64,000 nt of DNA, taken from contig VZRG01000451.1 in NCBI GenBank assembly GCA_013397435.1, positions 248,001-312,000 of the forward strand, given 5' to 3'. The notes beneath the pieces were generated by a model. It was not told where the DNA came from, did no database searches, and worked only from the letters and a program-made list of their open reading frames with translations. Numbering within the stretch: the first letter of the stretch is position 1; each line of letters opens with the position of its first letter. The DNA is from Erythrocercus mccallii. Lineage: Eukaryota; Chordata; Aves; Passeriformes; Dicruridae. Below, piece by piece: positions 26,130 to 38,201 of the stretch. The translations under genes were made by a program, and so were the position numbers.

Positions 26130-29100
26130 AGGAGCAAAATATGGATTATGATACTTAATGTGTAGATTAATTACTCCAGATTTCAACCCCCCCAAATTTA
26201 TTAGTTTATTGCTTCATTTCAATTCCTGTAATTCTGCATGGGTCAATCTGCCAGCCACATATTAATTTCAATTTATCTGTCATCCTTCAGCTGCTTACCT
26301 TACTCACACAAAATCAAAACAACCTTCCAGTTTCCATATTTGTCACATATCAGGATTCACAGAAAAGTACTTCATGTGTAAATAATATTGTTTTCTACTT
26401 TGTCAGTACAGGGGGCTTTATAAAGTCAGGGTCTCTTTATGGATACTAATATCTCCACCCCTGCCATGGCTCTATTTCATTGTAATTCCTTGAAAAGCTT
26501 CCTCATATCACCTAAAAAACAAAATATAGATTTTGAGTAATAGACCTTGAGTATGAATTAAGTTGAGCTGTTGGATGAATGGACAAAACAAGAGTGAAGT
26601 GACTAAAGGAGTCCGTGGCAAACATGAACAACTGTGAAACTTATCTCAAGATAGTATGCAGCTCATGATTGATGATGTCCTCATTTTAAAAAGTGCAGCA
26701 GCAAAATGTAGTGCCTATATCATATATTACCTACTTCAGTCTTACAAACCTTAATTTGGGAAAGTGAGGCTCAGAAAGAAAGTAAGTATCTAAGGAACTC
26801 CAAAGTGTTTGCTATAATTTAGACTAAGAAGGAGAGAAGGATCTCTGATTCAAAAAAACAAAGCAACCTCCCAGCCAATATTTTGCACTTATTTCAATTT
26901 AAAATTCTTTTCTGAAAGGAATACAAGGCTGGGAGCAAGAAAATGAAGCCCAGAAAAACATTTTTGTTGGAGTTTTTCCTGTTTCATGAAATTCTGTGAC
27001 ATTAATCAGTTAACTATTGAGTTAACTGATTTTTTTCTGATTTTTTCTTTTTCAAGAACATATGTTGTGCACCTGAAAAACAACAGATATTAAGAAAACT
27101 GTCTTGGCAGATCAGCTACTTTCATATCATACAGGAATTTCTAAACAGCTTGGATTGGGAAAGTCTTTGTAAGCAAATGAATCTTTCAGAAATGAAGGAT
27201 GAAAGAGATGGTTGATGATAGTTTCTGATTAATGTATTTTAAAAGTAATCTATATCAAATGGCAATAAACTGAAGGAAAATATTTTCTTGTTTCACAGAG
27301 AAGCTGTAATGTCTCAGGCTACTGAATGAAGACTTGGCTGATTATGACAGTGAATTGGGTGTGGTAGGAATGCCATTTCTGGTGCTCTGAACAATGTCCC
27401 TGATTCCTCCTGTTCAAGGTTAGCTGCAAAGCTCCTTGCCTGTGTCTCAGCTTCCAGGACTCTTGGTAGCTGTGGCTGACAGGCAATTTCTACCGTGCTA
27501 AGGACCCAGTGAGAACAGGTGGTCACAGAGCAGTTGTGGGCCCCTGTCTCATCTCTCTGGACATCCATACCCACAGGTTTCTGTAGGGATCTGTATTGTC
27601 CTGTCTGCACTACCTCAGGAAAAAGCAGGAACCGCGATGTAGTTACCAACTACAGCAGGTAACCTGTACAATTCTTTCATCACCAGTGCAACTGCTGTCA
27701 CTGGCATGAGGACATTGTGTCTATAAGAAAGCAACTCTTGAACAGAAAACACCTGGGTCAGCTGGGCTCAGAAGCAATGAAGATATACTTCTTTTTATGG
27801 TTAATAATGAAAGACATTCTGAAGAGTAAACTACATAGCTATGCTACAGTCTCACTTCTTTTTTTTCTTTTCCTTCCTTTTAAAATAGGCTGATTACCAG
27901 GCTTTTTTGAAGACTTTGATATTTTGCTAAATATAGTCAGATAAAAATGGGCAAATTGTGTAAAAGAACATGGGAGCAGCTGTGTTAGTGTCTTGTTCAT
28001 GAGAGTAATATCAGAGGGTACTGTGGAAATAGTGTAAGTACAGGGTAATGCTTCTCCCAGAAATTTCCCTCAGAAAGTAATTGAAAACCCTCTTTTTTTT
28101 TTCTTCCTGTCTGCAAGCTAGGAAACATAATGTCTTCTTCTCCAGTTTAGATACAGCAATATCTCTCATCACAAAGCTGTATTGTTTTGATTGACTGCAT
28201 CAGCAGTTAAATGTGAAGAAAAGCCACACATTTCAGAGAGGCCAAAAGTGTCTGCCTGCCTTCTCCCTGGCCAGGACTAGGGGGAAACCTCTGGATGAGA
28301 GTGTCCACTGGCTTCCATATCTGGTGTAGGTGTTAGTTCAATGCTTTGGTACACGTGGCCAGTGAACTGAGCTCTGAAGCCCCAGTAGTGTTGAATGGAT
28401 CTAGGATGGCCAAGCAGGTGCTGTGAAAATTACCGAACACTTGCAGCTTTAAAACTTTTGTGCAAAGGTTTGTGGCCCCAAAGTGACATACTGTTTGAGC
28501 TGTCAACCTGCAGAGTATATCTTAGCTTGTCAGCCTCTCAGAGCATAAAAATTCTCCATTGGGTCAGAGCAAAGATCTGTTTACCATACTTCTTTTCAGT
28601 TGCAACATATCTGGTTAAGAAGGTGAGGAGGCTACAGTATTATTGTCCCATGGACAATAATTCTTAATTCTTCAGTGATTTGTAGTTCAGAGAATGCCAG
28701 AAACCCAGAAGTAGCATTTAAGAATAAATCACAAATGGCTTTGAATCGATTTGTTTGATGGATTTATTTTTCTAAATTGCTAAATTGCATCTTGCAGCAG
28801 GAATTTCCATAGCTTAAGAGTTCATCTCATAAAGATCTTTTTGTTTTGAATTTGCTAGTTTTTATTTTATGTGATTTTTTTTGTATTGAAAAAAACCCCC
28901 CACTATTCCCAATTCACTTAGATGGCTCATAGGTTTTTTACCCTTCAGTCATTGCTCTTTTTATTTTCTCTTTCTGAATCTGGGGAGCCTTAGTCCAGTT
29001 TTTCCTCATAGAGAAGCTGTTATATTTGGTTGCTTGTCCTCTTTTGGTCCAGCTATTTGTTTGGTATTCTCTGTACCTTTACCAGTCCTTCTACACTCTT

Positions 29101-32100
29101 TTTCTACCTCGGACAACAGCACAGAATCCATTAATGATGTGAATCATTAATTTTTAAATTGGTTTAATAATCTCTCTGTTTTCTAATCCTTTATTATGAA
29201 TTCCATCTTTCAAATTAATTTCTTCATTTCTACTTAGGATTAAGCAATTTTTTTGGACAAGTTATAATCTTTTTTAAAGAGGTACTACCCAGCTCAAATT
29301 TGCAAAAAACATAAAACATTTCCTAATGTCATTTTTCAAGTTTATGGAAGCAGAGGACATAGGACATTTCACTGTATTATTGTATAAAACAATAAATGGG
29401 ACAATTCCTTGATAAGAATTTCACTGTGTTATGACTTGATGAGCTGGTAATGATAAACACTGGTTAAGATAAAATACTTGTGAATCCTTGCTCACAGGAT
29501 GAAACTACTCATACATGGCAAGGCCACCAGAATATGACGTGTGGATTTGGTAATAAATTTTGCAGCTCTTTTTCACAGTGTTTAAGAACACTTAATACAC
29601 CTGAAGAAGCTTACCCTAAACTGGAAGATTAGGACAGTTTCTTAATAATTTTTTAACATAGAAAAGTGTAAAGGAAGGGTATGCCTACTCAGTTGGAAGG
29701 GATGAAATTTGCCACTTGTGATGAAAGTTCTGTGTTGAGCCTTCAAGATTTGCATTTCTGGAATTTTACTAAATTCAATTCTTTTACAGTTTCTGTGGCT
29801 AGGTGAAAAATTAAGAGTCACATGTAGTAGCAAAAGGATTATTTTAAGTGTTTATTAAAGTATGCATGACAGAGCAAAGGGATTTATGTTGTGTACGATC
29901 TAAAAAAGTTTGGGCGCTTACTCATTGTGTAAGTGGTATAAACTCCTATTAAAAGGAAATACTTGCAGATGAATAACAAGTTGTTGGTTTGACCTGTGTA
30001 GTACATCCCTATGGAAGGAAGACACATAAAGAAATTGCTAGTGTGGAATTTAGATAGTTTCTAAATTGCAGTTTACAGTTGCCAAGAAACCTCTGGTTTT
30101 CAAAATGCATTTCATGATGGTCTAAAAGAGCTTTTCCCAAACTATAGACAAGGATGAAATTATCTTCTGCCCGATTGCTTGAAGATCTTTGTTCATCAGG
30201 TTTCCTCAACTGGTTAGGTCTGCATGCTAACATTTTGGTTGAAACGCTTGATATTTTTATTCCACTGGGTTATTTAGACAGTATGGAAGACAGTGTCAAG
30301 GATCTCTTACTTTTTACATTGCTCCTATAAGAATAATAATTTACTCTTCAGTAATTTACAAGAATGAGTACTTTAACTGAGCTCAGTATTTACAAAAATA
30401 TAGTATTGTTTGAATAACCTGAGCTCTAGATTTCTAAACCCAGTTCATTTTCTTGCTCTTATCTGGACAATAATTTTTTATTAGTTTTGATAATGAAAAA
30501 TATTTTGGCAGCTATTTATTTTCAGAAATATTTCCTCTTCCTCCTATTGTTTTTAAAGTTCTTGAGTACTATCTGATTACTCCCTATGCTCAGAAAGACA
30601 TACCAAAGAGAAAAAAAAGCCTCCCTGGACCAATAAACTTATTTCAGGGAAATTCAGGCTACAAAACCAATTTATTTTCAATGCTTCCCTCTTCTCTAAA
30701 GCTTCTCTGAAAGCTTTCTTAAGTATCCAGGTAATGCTGACTTTGCATCAAGTATTTAATTGATTTCTGTTATAGAACAATACTATTTCCTTAATATTTA
30801 ACTTAAATTCTTGATCTTGCTTTAAGACAACAATATGAAAGACATTGTTCCAGAACTTGCCTTCTCTTAAGAGATTAGGAAGCAAGGCGTTTGAATGAGG
30901 ATGATATTAAGAAAAAAGTGTACAAAACTTGAGAGGTCTTGGTAAGCTTTAGGAAAAACTGAAGTTCTATGTCTGCAGCAATGTTTTTCTCTTCTTGGAA
31001 ACTAATCTCTCAAAGAATAAACAAGATGTTTCTGATGACTATGCAATAATTACAGAGAAATTCTGTTCAGTATATCTTCAATGACTAACAAATTTGTGAT
31101 TTTTTTAACTGCAAAGTACTCAGTCTTTTATACCAGGCTGCAGACGTCACTTTAATGATATCTTTAGACTTTGGAAACAAAATTACACAGCAGAAGGATG
31201 ACACATACGGAGCTGATCACAGAACAGTGGTTCAGTGAAGTCAGGACCACATGATCTGCCAGAAGCTGACCTCATTTCTGAATGCTTCTAAATTATATGA
31301 ATGGTTTTGAAATGAGTTTGGAAAAATAGCTATATGCATATTCAATTTTTCTTGCCTTTTTTTCTCCATGCTTTATATTTTTACTGATTCTGTTTTGTTT
31401 TTCTTAAATGAACTACCATGCATCACATTTTAGAGCAAACAGTTGCAGTTGTTTGTCTTTAGATGATGTGAGCTACCATTAAATCACAAATTTGTTGTGC
31501 TCCTAATGTCATTATGCAAACAATAACTCTTAGATCTATTAATATAGTGAGCAAGATATCTCAATTTAAAAATAAAATGAAATTTACTGTTTGTATATTT
31601 ATGTTTTCTGAGGAAAGAGGAACAATTATCTTCCCACTAGTTTATGACTTTTCTCTTTTCTTCTGTGAAAACCATAACATACAGCCATAATTAAAGAATA
31701 TTCAAGGCCCAAGTGGAAAGTATGTCCTGGAGCCCCTTCTAAATTTAGATTTCAAAAACAGAGCTGTAGAAAGGGATTTTTTTGCTCCTTTGGGCTATTC
31801 AGCAAACCTCTGTTATTTCAGTAACATTGATAGATGCAAGTTGAAGAGAATGCAAAATACTATGCAGAAAAGATTCAAAACCCTAAATGAAGGAAATACT
31901 TGCCTGGAACAGTTCTCAGCTGACTTTGGTATGTCAGAATGCTAGATCCTTGTTTTAGTTTTAGTGTTTTGAAGAACATTTCTGGATGAAGTGGAGCCAC
32001 AAGCCACCAACATTCAATCAAAGCACAAGGGAGAGGAACTCCAACGCCTTCCCACTGCCCTGCCTTTCTCATGGTTCCTGCAGTCCCAGCCCAGTACCCA

Positions 32101-33008
32101 CTGTGCTCCCAGCAAAATCCAGAATGGATTCATTTACACCAGTTTCTCCTTCACTCTTTTAGATGTTTTGATTGCCACTAGAAAAGGAAAGAAAGACAGA
32201 AGGGCACAGTCATGCAGATGCTGCCTCTACCTGCTGACCTCAGGGAGAGTTCCTGATGCTGCCATGAACCACTTTCCCATACATCCAGCTGCAGTGCCAG
32301 TTGATGCTAAAAAAGTGGTTAAATCTCCATGTCATACCTAGATTAGAAATTTGACAAGTTCCAACACCCATAAGGCTGGGGCCATTGGTAGGACTCCATC
32401 TCATTCAATACTTTGGAGAGGAAAGGGAGGAAATAAAATTCATGGGAGATCTTCATGATTGTTTAAGTATATCAGAAACAGAGGTAGATTTAAAAGTTAT
32501 AATCTGTGCTTCACATTTCACTCAACCTACCTTGAATGTCCTGTCATATTGTACAACCTGCTGGAGGCAGATGTTAGTGTTGACCTGGAACAAAAATAGC
32601 CCAACTTTTTAATGGTTTAACAAATAAGGAAAAAACACTTGGGAAAAATGAAAGGCAGTAAAGAAAATTCACATTTTTCTAGTCAACATAAACAGTGTTT
32701 TTGTTTTATCTTTTATGATTCTGTCTTTGCAAGTACTTACACCTGCCTGCAGAGTTTTTTTGGATAATATATTGTGGGGACAGCTGGGACTAGGAAAAGC
32801 CTAGGTTGAATCATTATATAATTAAATCCTTTAAAGAGATAAGGAACTGACTGGTGGTTAATGGCGTGTCTGGAAATGGAGTCTTGCCATCTTGTACCCT
32901 GCCATTCTGAGTTGCTGGTTTTTGCTTCTGCCTTCTTGCAGATTCAGTTCAGACAAACCTGGTTCTGTGACACCAAAACTGTTTAGTGAATTATTTTCGA
33001 TTTCCGCT
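26130..33008. other. Unique noncoding sequence
   Basis: No recognised gene or mobile element. A GC-richer patch at about 27,310-27,660 carries a 111-codon minus-strand frame without known domains. A perfect inverted repeat lies at 27,004-27,031. Frames elsewhere are short; the longest, 116 codons at 31,991-32,341 on plus, is unrecognised. The rest is mixed to AT-rich. Confidence 0.55.
27004..27031. repeat. Perfect inverted repeat, 12-bp arms, 4-bp spacer
   Basis: AATCAGTTAACT (27,004-27,015) is followed by ATTG and then its exact reverse complement (27,020-27,031). Each arm contains GTTAAC. The element could form a small hairpin or be a dyad protein-binding site. A T run follows directly. 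There is no terminator role to infer, because this is vertebrate nuclear DNA. Confidence 0.9.
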
Positions 33009-33578
33009 TGTACTGGTTTTGGCTGAGATAAAGTAAATTTTCATTATGGCACTTCCAACAGTGCCATGTTTGCACAGAGCTGGGGTCTTTTCTGTTTCTC
33101 AGGCTGTTCTGACAATGAGTAGGCTAGAGGTGGGCAGGAGTTTGGGAGGGAAGATAGCTGGGACAGCTGACCCCAACTGACCAAAGGGACACTCCATCCA
33201 GTATGGTGTCATGCTCAGCATAAACAGCTGTGGGAAGAAGGACAATGAGAGGGACTTTCATAGTGATGGCATTTGTCTCTCCAAGTCTAGAAGGAAGCTA
33301 GGTGACCTTGAAGGTCCCTTTCAACACAAACCATTCTATGATTCTATGATTCTATGATTCCATACGATGGAGCCCCTGATTTCCTGGGGATGTTTGAATA
33401 AATTCCTTGTTTTTCTTTGCTTGCATGTGTGGCTTTTGCTTTACCTCTTAAACTGTCTTTATCTATACCCATGAGTTTTCTCACCTTTACACTTCTGATG
33501 CTCTCCCCCATCCCACTGCATGGAGTGAGCAAGCAGCTGTCTGAGGCAGAGTTTCCAGGTGGGATTAGACCACAATAC
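33009..33578 (+). mobile_element. Solo LTR of an avian endogenous retrovirus
   Basis: The segment starts TGTACTGGTTTTGGCTGAGA and ends near GATTAGACCACAATA. It carries internal blocks I recognise from a widespread avian LTR: GGGACAGCTGACCCCAACTG near 33,160, the GTGTCATGCTCAGCATAAAC block near 33,208 where a TATA-like box is expected, the TTAAACTGTCTTTATCTATA block near 33,450, and ATGAGTTTTCTCACCTTTAC near 33,471. No gag, pol or env coding lies on either side, so it is a solo LTR left by recombination. Identification is from memory of the family, not a search, and I cannot give its exact subfamily name. An unrelated 74-bp CR1 tail interrupts it. Confidence 0.78.
33287..33360 (+). mobile_element. 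CR1 3' tail nested in the LTR
   Basis: Within the LTR, between the CTCTCCAAGT block and the CATACGATGGAGCCCC block that should be nearly adjacent, lie about 74 bp of CR1 3' end. They read AGCTAGGTGACCTTGAAGGT, then TCCC, then CCATTCTATG with three ATTCTATG repeats. It inserted in the plus orientation after the LTR had integrated. It is an extreme 5'-truncation. Confidence 0.85.
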
Positions 33579-34698
33579 CTCTTTAACACATCATAAAAAC
33601 CTAATGGAGAACAGGCAAAGAAACCAATCAAAAAATATGCAAATTTTCTCCTTCTCAATCTGGGCTGGAAATGGTGTGCCTAAATGTGCTGGGCCAAAGG
33701 ATGAGTAGGGGAAAGCAGCTCTTTTGCAGGCAAGTCTGATTGATGTTCTTCCGAACCCATAATTTAACCATGCAAGTGACTCATTAGCTATCACAGAGGA
33801 AGCTTTTCTTCCTGCTCATACAGAACAAGTGCCTGGGGTAGAAAATACGCCTTGCAAAGACAGCAGCTGGAGTCACCCTTGGGCTGTGTGGGCTGGTGCT
33901 GTGTGTCCTTCTCTCATGGACCCCTGTGAACTGGCTTATTATTGCTTACTTGTAATCTGTCAGGAGCATTAGAAGGCCATAAAAAGAAAAGTTCAGCTGT
34001 TGGGGGCCGTTCAAAGTGTGTGGGTTTACTCTGGGAATTCCTGTTCATCCCAGCTAAGCAGGAATGATAACAAATTGCCTCATGCCCCCCTGGCTCTTAA
34101 TAGCAAAAGAAAATGACACTTTTGAGAAAAGATAGTTGCAGTGCATCAACCATGTTATAAAAACATTTTATGTAGATCCTTTCCTGGAGGTCACACTTAT
34201 CTGTAATCTTCTGTGTGTTTGTAAAGAGGCTGTTTTTGTATCTTATTGACACTATAAGGTGCTCATTTCTATCTGAAGAAATATTATCTAAATAGAACCC
34301 TATTCAGCCTTATTCTATATGCGACTTTACAGAGGTATTAAAGAGTGGTTTGTGTAACTGTGACAACTTCAGACTTCCTTCTCATCCCTGAGGGGATGCA
34401 ATGCACTTTTAATGCTAGGATCAGTGAGTTTCTTCATCTGCATTCTCTGATTAAAAAACCCCCAACATGTTCTTAAATAGCATTCAAATGATTCCTTGCA
34501 AATTTAGATGTGAATAGTAACATCTTCTTTAAAATTTGGTTGCAACTTCCATTTAAGGGTTTTAAATAATCTTAAAAACTTTAGTAAAATCAACTGCACA
34601 GCATTTTTTTCAGTTAAATGTTACTAGTGTTGATTTCCCCTGGCTGGAGGAGCTGCAATACTCTCCTGGAAATATAAAAAGACCTCTACCTCTAAAAT

Positions 34699-34722
34699 TG
34701 GTTGCAAAACTGGTTGCAAAAC
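34699..34722. repeat. 12-bp direct tandem repeat
   Basis: TGGTTGCAAAAC occurs twice back to back without mismatch. A related TTGGTTGCAACTT word lies about 160 bases upstream, near 34,538. It is probably a slippage product. Confidence 0.85.
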
Positions 34723-35941
34723 TAACAAGTGCACATCAGTGTAAGCTGAGCATACCTGGAACAGAACAAACTTCCTCCGATTCCATCCCCAAATGCAGCA
34801 GCAGTGGCACAAAGAACAATTTTGCTTCACCAATCCTGTTTCAGAGTTTACATCTTAACTCACAGAAGATGCTCTAAAGTTGTCACAGAAGGCAGATCTG
34901 GTCATGCTTACATCATTTTACTGTATCCAGATGATCATCTAGGAGCTATTAAATAATATGCTCCAAATGAATCCTATGCTTCTTCCCTTAAGCCACTCCG
35001 ATACCGTCTCATCTTTATCAAATAAGCCAATCTTATTAAAGATGGCATTATATATGTGGTTCAAAGGTGGATATTCAAAAATTACATTTGTCAATTATTT
35101 CTGTGGCAAAAATTTGACACAGAAAGAAAAAATATTCTGCTGAACTTGACAGTAAATTTGAATGAATGGCAGCTCACAAGTTATGAAGTTTGGGTATTTT
35201 AAAACAGACACATTCTCTTCATTATTTGTCAAACAGCAAACTAGCTGCTAGGTTTTGAGTCATTAGACTTTGTAAGGTTTTGTATAGACAAGTGTTCATA
35301 GTATGGAGGCTACAGGGGTGGCTTCTGTGAGAAGCTTCCAGAAGGATTGTGTATGGAAATAATCCAGTGAGATGCTTTTGGCAACTCAGACATGCCTCCT
35401 TCATCTTGAGGGAGTCTGTACTCCACTGGTCCATTTCTGGGTTCCTCACTTAATTAAAAAGTGAATGGTTCTTTGAAAAAAAAAAAAAAGTGAAATTTAC
35501 ACTCTGTATGAGAATTTTTGTCTCACTTTTGACATATGGTCCATTGTGGAGGGCCCATTTATTGTCAGTGATCAAATAACCCTTTGTATTAGTTATCTTC
35601 TTGTTTTATAGCAATTGAGCTCACCATGCAGTTTCTTTAGTGAATAAACTGATATAATATTGTTGTCACCATTGCTTTGTCAGAAATGGTGATGCAGATC
35701 ACAGGCAGAAGGATTCCCTCATCTGGTTACTCTGACATAATCAGAATGGACAAGAGGAAATACCTGGCTGAAGGAAACAGATTGTCAGAAGTACTCAAGA
35801 GACAAAATTATTCTTTGCTTTGTGTTGCAAACCAAATGTGGGATTCTGCAGGTAGAACTCTTCTGAAAATCTGGCGTTTTTCAGGCATACAATGGAATTT
35901 GAGTTGTCTTCTTTTGCTTTTTCTCTCATCTTTCTTTCCAG

Positions 35942-36000
35942 CTGTTTATTTTCAGAGTGACTTTAAATTTGCTGTTAAACAATCTTTCTTCCACTTTGGT
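35942..36000 (+). other. Weak exon candidate after a long pyrimidine tract
   Basis: A very long pyrimidine-rich tract (about 35,907-35,939) ends in CCAG, an excellent acceptor. The following 59 nt remain open in two frames and end at GTAAGACT (36,001), a fair donor without the usual AG before it. The open frame that runs through has no recognised domain. Length is not a multiple of three. Chance occurrence is likely. Confidence 0.15.
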
Positions 36001-37659
36001 GTAAGACTACACCAGCTAGAACACTGTTTCTTTTTAAACTTCTTAAGCACTCTAGTAATTCAAACATTACTAATAAAAACTTAAAGACCTAAATTATTTT
36101 CACTGTGGCCTGACAGTATTCTCTACCCAATCCAATGGTTTAGATAAAAAAAGGTGAAAATAATTCCCTCAAAGCACTGGAAATGTTAGCTTTTGCTCAG
36201 ACATCACATTACCACACTGTCTTATACATTGAAAAATGCAAGGAGAATTATACAGGACACATACATCTTTTTACTCTAATTTCCAATTAAATTTGGTTTG
36301 ACCTCCCTGGCAGTTGTGAAAATAGTGACTTAAGCCCCACAGCTGAGTCAGGAAACAGTGCTGTAACAAATTGTTAATTCTTTTAGTGAATTTAACCACT
36401 TTAGGTCAAAATGAATGTGGCAACATGATGTCCACATGCAAGCACGTGCATGGAAAGCTAATGAAGTCTATTCTCAGATTTGCCAGCTATTATCCTCAAT
36501 TTGCATTTTGCTATAGTAATACAGTTCCATCTATATCAATGTCTGTCAAGCCATCTTGCTTTACAGTTGATATAGCACTATCTCCATGATAAGCACAAAG
36601 TTAATATATCCTGGATAATAAGGATTTTTTTTTGTGTGACTGATTTACTATCCTGTCCCATCAATGTTTTTCATGGCTGTTTAGCTTGACTAATGACTTC
36701 AAAATGACCACAGAAGACAGAAGTCTCACTGGGTGTCACAAAGTGTGGGGGGGTTAATTTCAAAAAGCCTGTCTGAATTGCATTAATGCAACTTTTTGAC
36801 CTGTGTGTATCAGGACAAAATGTGTTCAAGCAAAAGGTAGTAACAATAAATGGGATTTAAAATTGAAGTTTTATTGTTTTCTGGAAGTGAAGTTCAGTTA
36901 ATTGATTTTTCATTTTTTTCCAGGGCCAAAATTGGAAAACTGCTGCCAGTCTCATCCAGCTTTGGTTTGGTACTACCTGCCCTCCAGGGCTTCTTGAAAA
37001 AGAATCCTTTATAATATTTTTAGTTCTTTCATACATATATCACAAACCCAAATGACTGCACTGTGCTCTAACTTATTTTTCTATGATCCTATTTATTCTG
37101 ATATTTTAATTATGATTTATTTAATTTTGCAATGAATTTGTTCTGCATTAATTTTGATTTTTTTTTTACTATTACTGTAAGGTACATGCAACCTGAGGGG
37201 AGGATTATTGGACCTCATTTGCACAGAAGAATCAACAAAATCTGGTTCTGGTGCATGGACCCAGTGGTATTAGATTAATGTTGAACATTGTCAGTAAATT
37301 CCCAAGGTATCCTGTAGTTTGCCTCTAAAAATTTGTAACGAGTCTAAGAATGAGAAAAGACATGTCATTGAGATTATGTTTTTTCTTTTTTTAGACAAAG
37401 TTTTAGATGAAGTAGGCATGCAGTTTAAACACTGAATCCTCAATACGGGATTTTTTTATACTGTAGTTAAAACATAGAAAATGGTGTGGTCGTTAGTTAG
37501 AAGATAACATTTTCCCGCTGGTGAATGTGGTAAGGCAATATTTCAGCCCATATCTTTTGAGAATGAATAATTTTGATGCAGTATTACACATTTGTCACCT
37601 AAATCTGGTTACTTGCCAAGACTGCATTCTTAATGTCAAGGTTTCAATATTAAATATAG

Positions 37660-37790
37660 ATTAATTTTGTCAATTGTGATGTTGACAAATTTAATTGACC
37701 GTAATTGTCAAAATTACTGGTCATTAATTTATTCTCAGATTTTCTGTGTGAAAATATAAACCTGCAAAAGTGTCATTGTCAATTATGGTC
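37660..37790. promoter_or_regulatory. Cluster of TGTCAA/TTGACA and TAAT palindromes
   Basis: An imperfect palindrome has 14-bp arms with 13 matching positions and an 8-bp spacer: 37,660-37,673 against 37,682-37,695, each containing TTTGTCAA or its complement. Directly after it GTAATT-GTCAA-AATTAC (37,701-37,717) is a perfect 6-bp-arm palindrome. A further TGTCATTGTCAATTATGG lies at 37,771. TGTCA cores next to TAAT words resemble paired MEIS/TGIF-type and homeodomain sites. Regulatory function is inference only. Confidence 0.35.
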
Positions 37791-38138
37791 CATTTGAAGT
37801 GACCTAATTAGCATTGTGTGATGAACCAACACATGGAAAAGCAAATGGGAGGACATGGTAGGGAGATAATTGAATGTGACATGAATACTAATACTGACTT
37901 TATACTATTTGAATCATTAAAACACTGTCCAATGAAAAGCACTTAATTTAATTTCATGTTTTTATTTGCTAGAACAGCCCAAAAGGATAATGAGGAACAC
38001 CTGAATTCTTTCCACTGGAACAAACAGTTGGCAGGACAAATGGAATAACTGAAATAAAAGTGGTACCCTAATTTTATTTAGCAATGAGAAAACTGGCCAA
38101 TATTCTCTAGGATTCTGACTTACTGCCTTATTTTGCAG

Positions 38139-38201
38139 CATTTTCCAGACTCCAGCTGTTTCTGGAAAGGAAATAGCTGGTTACAGACTCATTTTGCACA
38201 G
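38139..38201 (+). other. Candidate 63-nt internal exon (plus strand)
   Basis: The acceptor reads CTGACTTACTGCCTTATTTTGCAG, a run I describe by position: a TTCTGAC branch-point-like word at 38,113-38,119, a pyrimidine-rich tract, and CAG at 38,136-38,138. The donor CACAG|GTAAGTGGG at 38,202 matches consensus at all nine core positions. The 63 nt between are 21 codons long. Two of three frames are open and one has a TAG. I recognise neither peptide, so it could be a coding exon of an unseen neighbour, a noncoding-RNA exon, or chance. It lies 0.4 kb downstream of the palindrome cluster. Confidence 0.3.

Noticed and set aside
27314..27649. 111-codon minus-strand frame in a GC-richer patch
   Set aside because: No recognisable domain or splice context. 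Possibly an old repeat, but I cannot name one.
33344..33794. Minus-strand frames of 67-104 codons
   Set aside because: They lie largely in antisense LTR sequence or its immediate flank and have no recognised domain.
36905..37053. Acceptor-like TTTTTTTCCAG followed by a 43-codon open frame
   Set aside because: No good donor follows and the peptide is unrecognised. T-rich acceptor-like sites are frequent at this composition.
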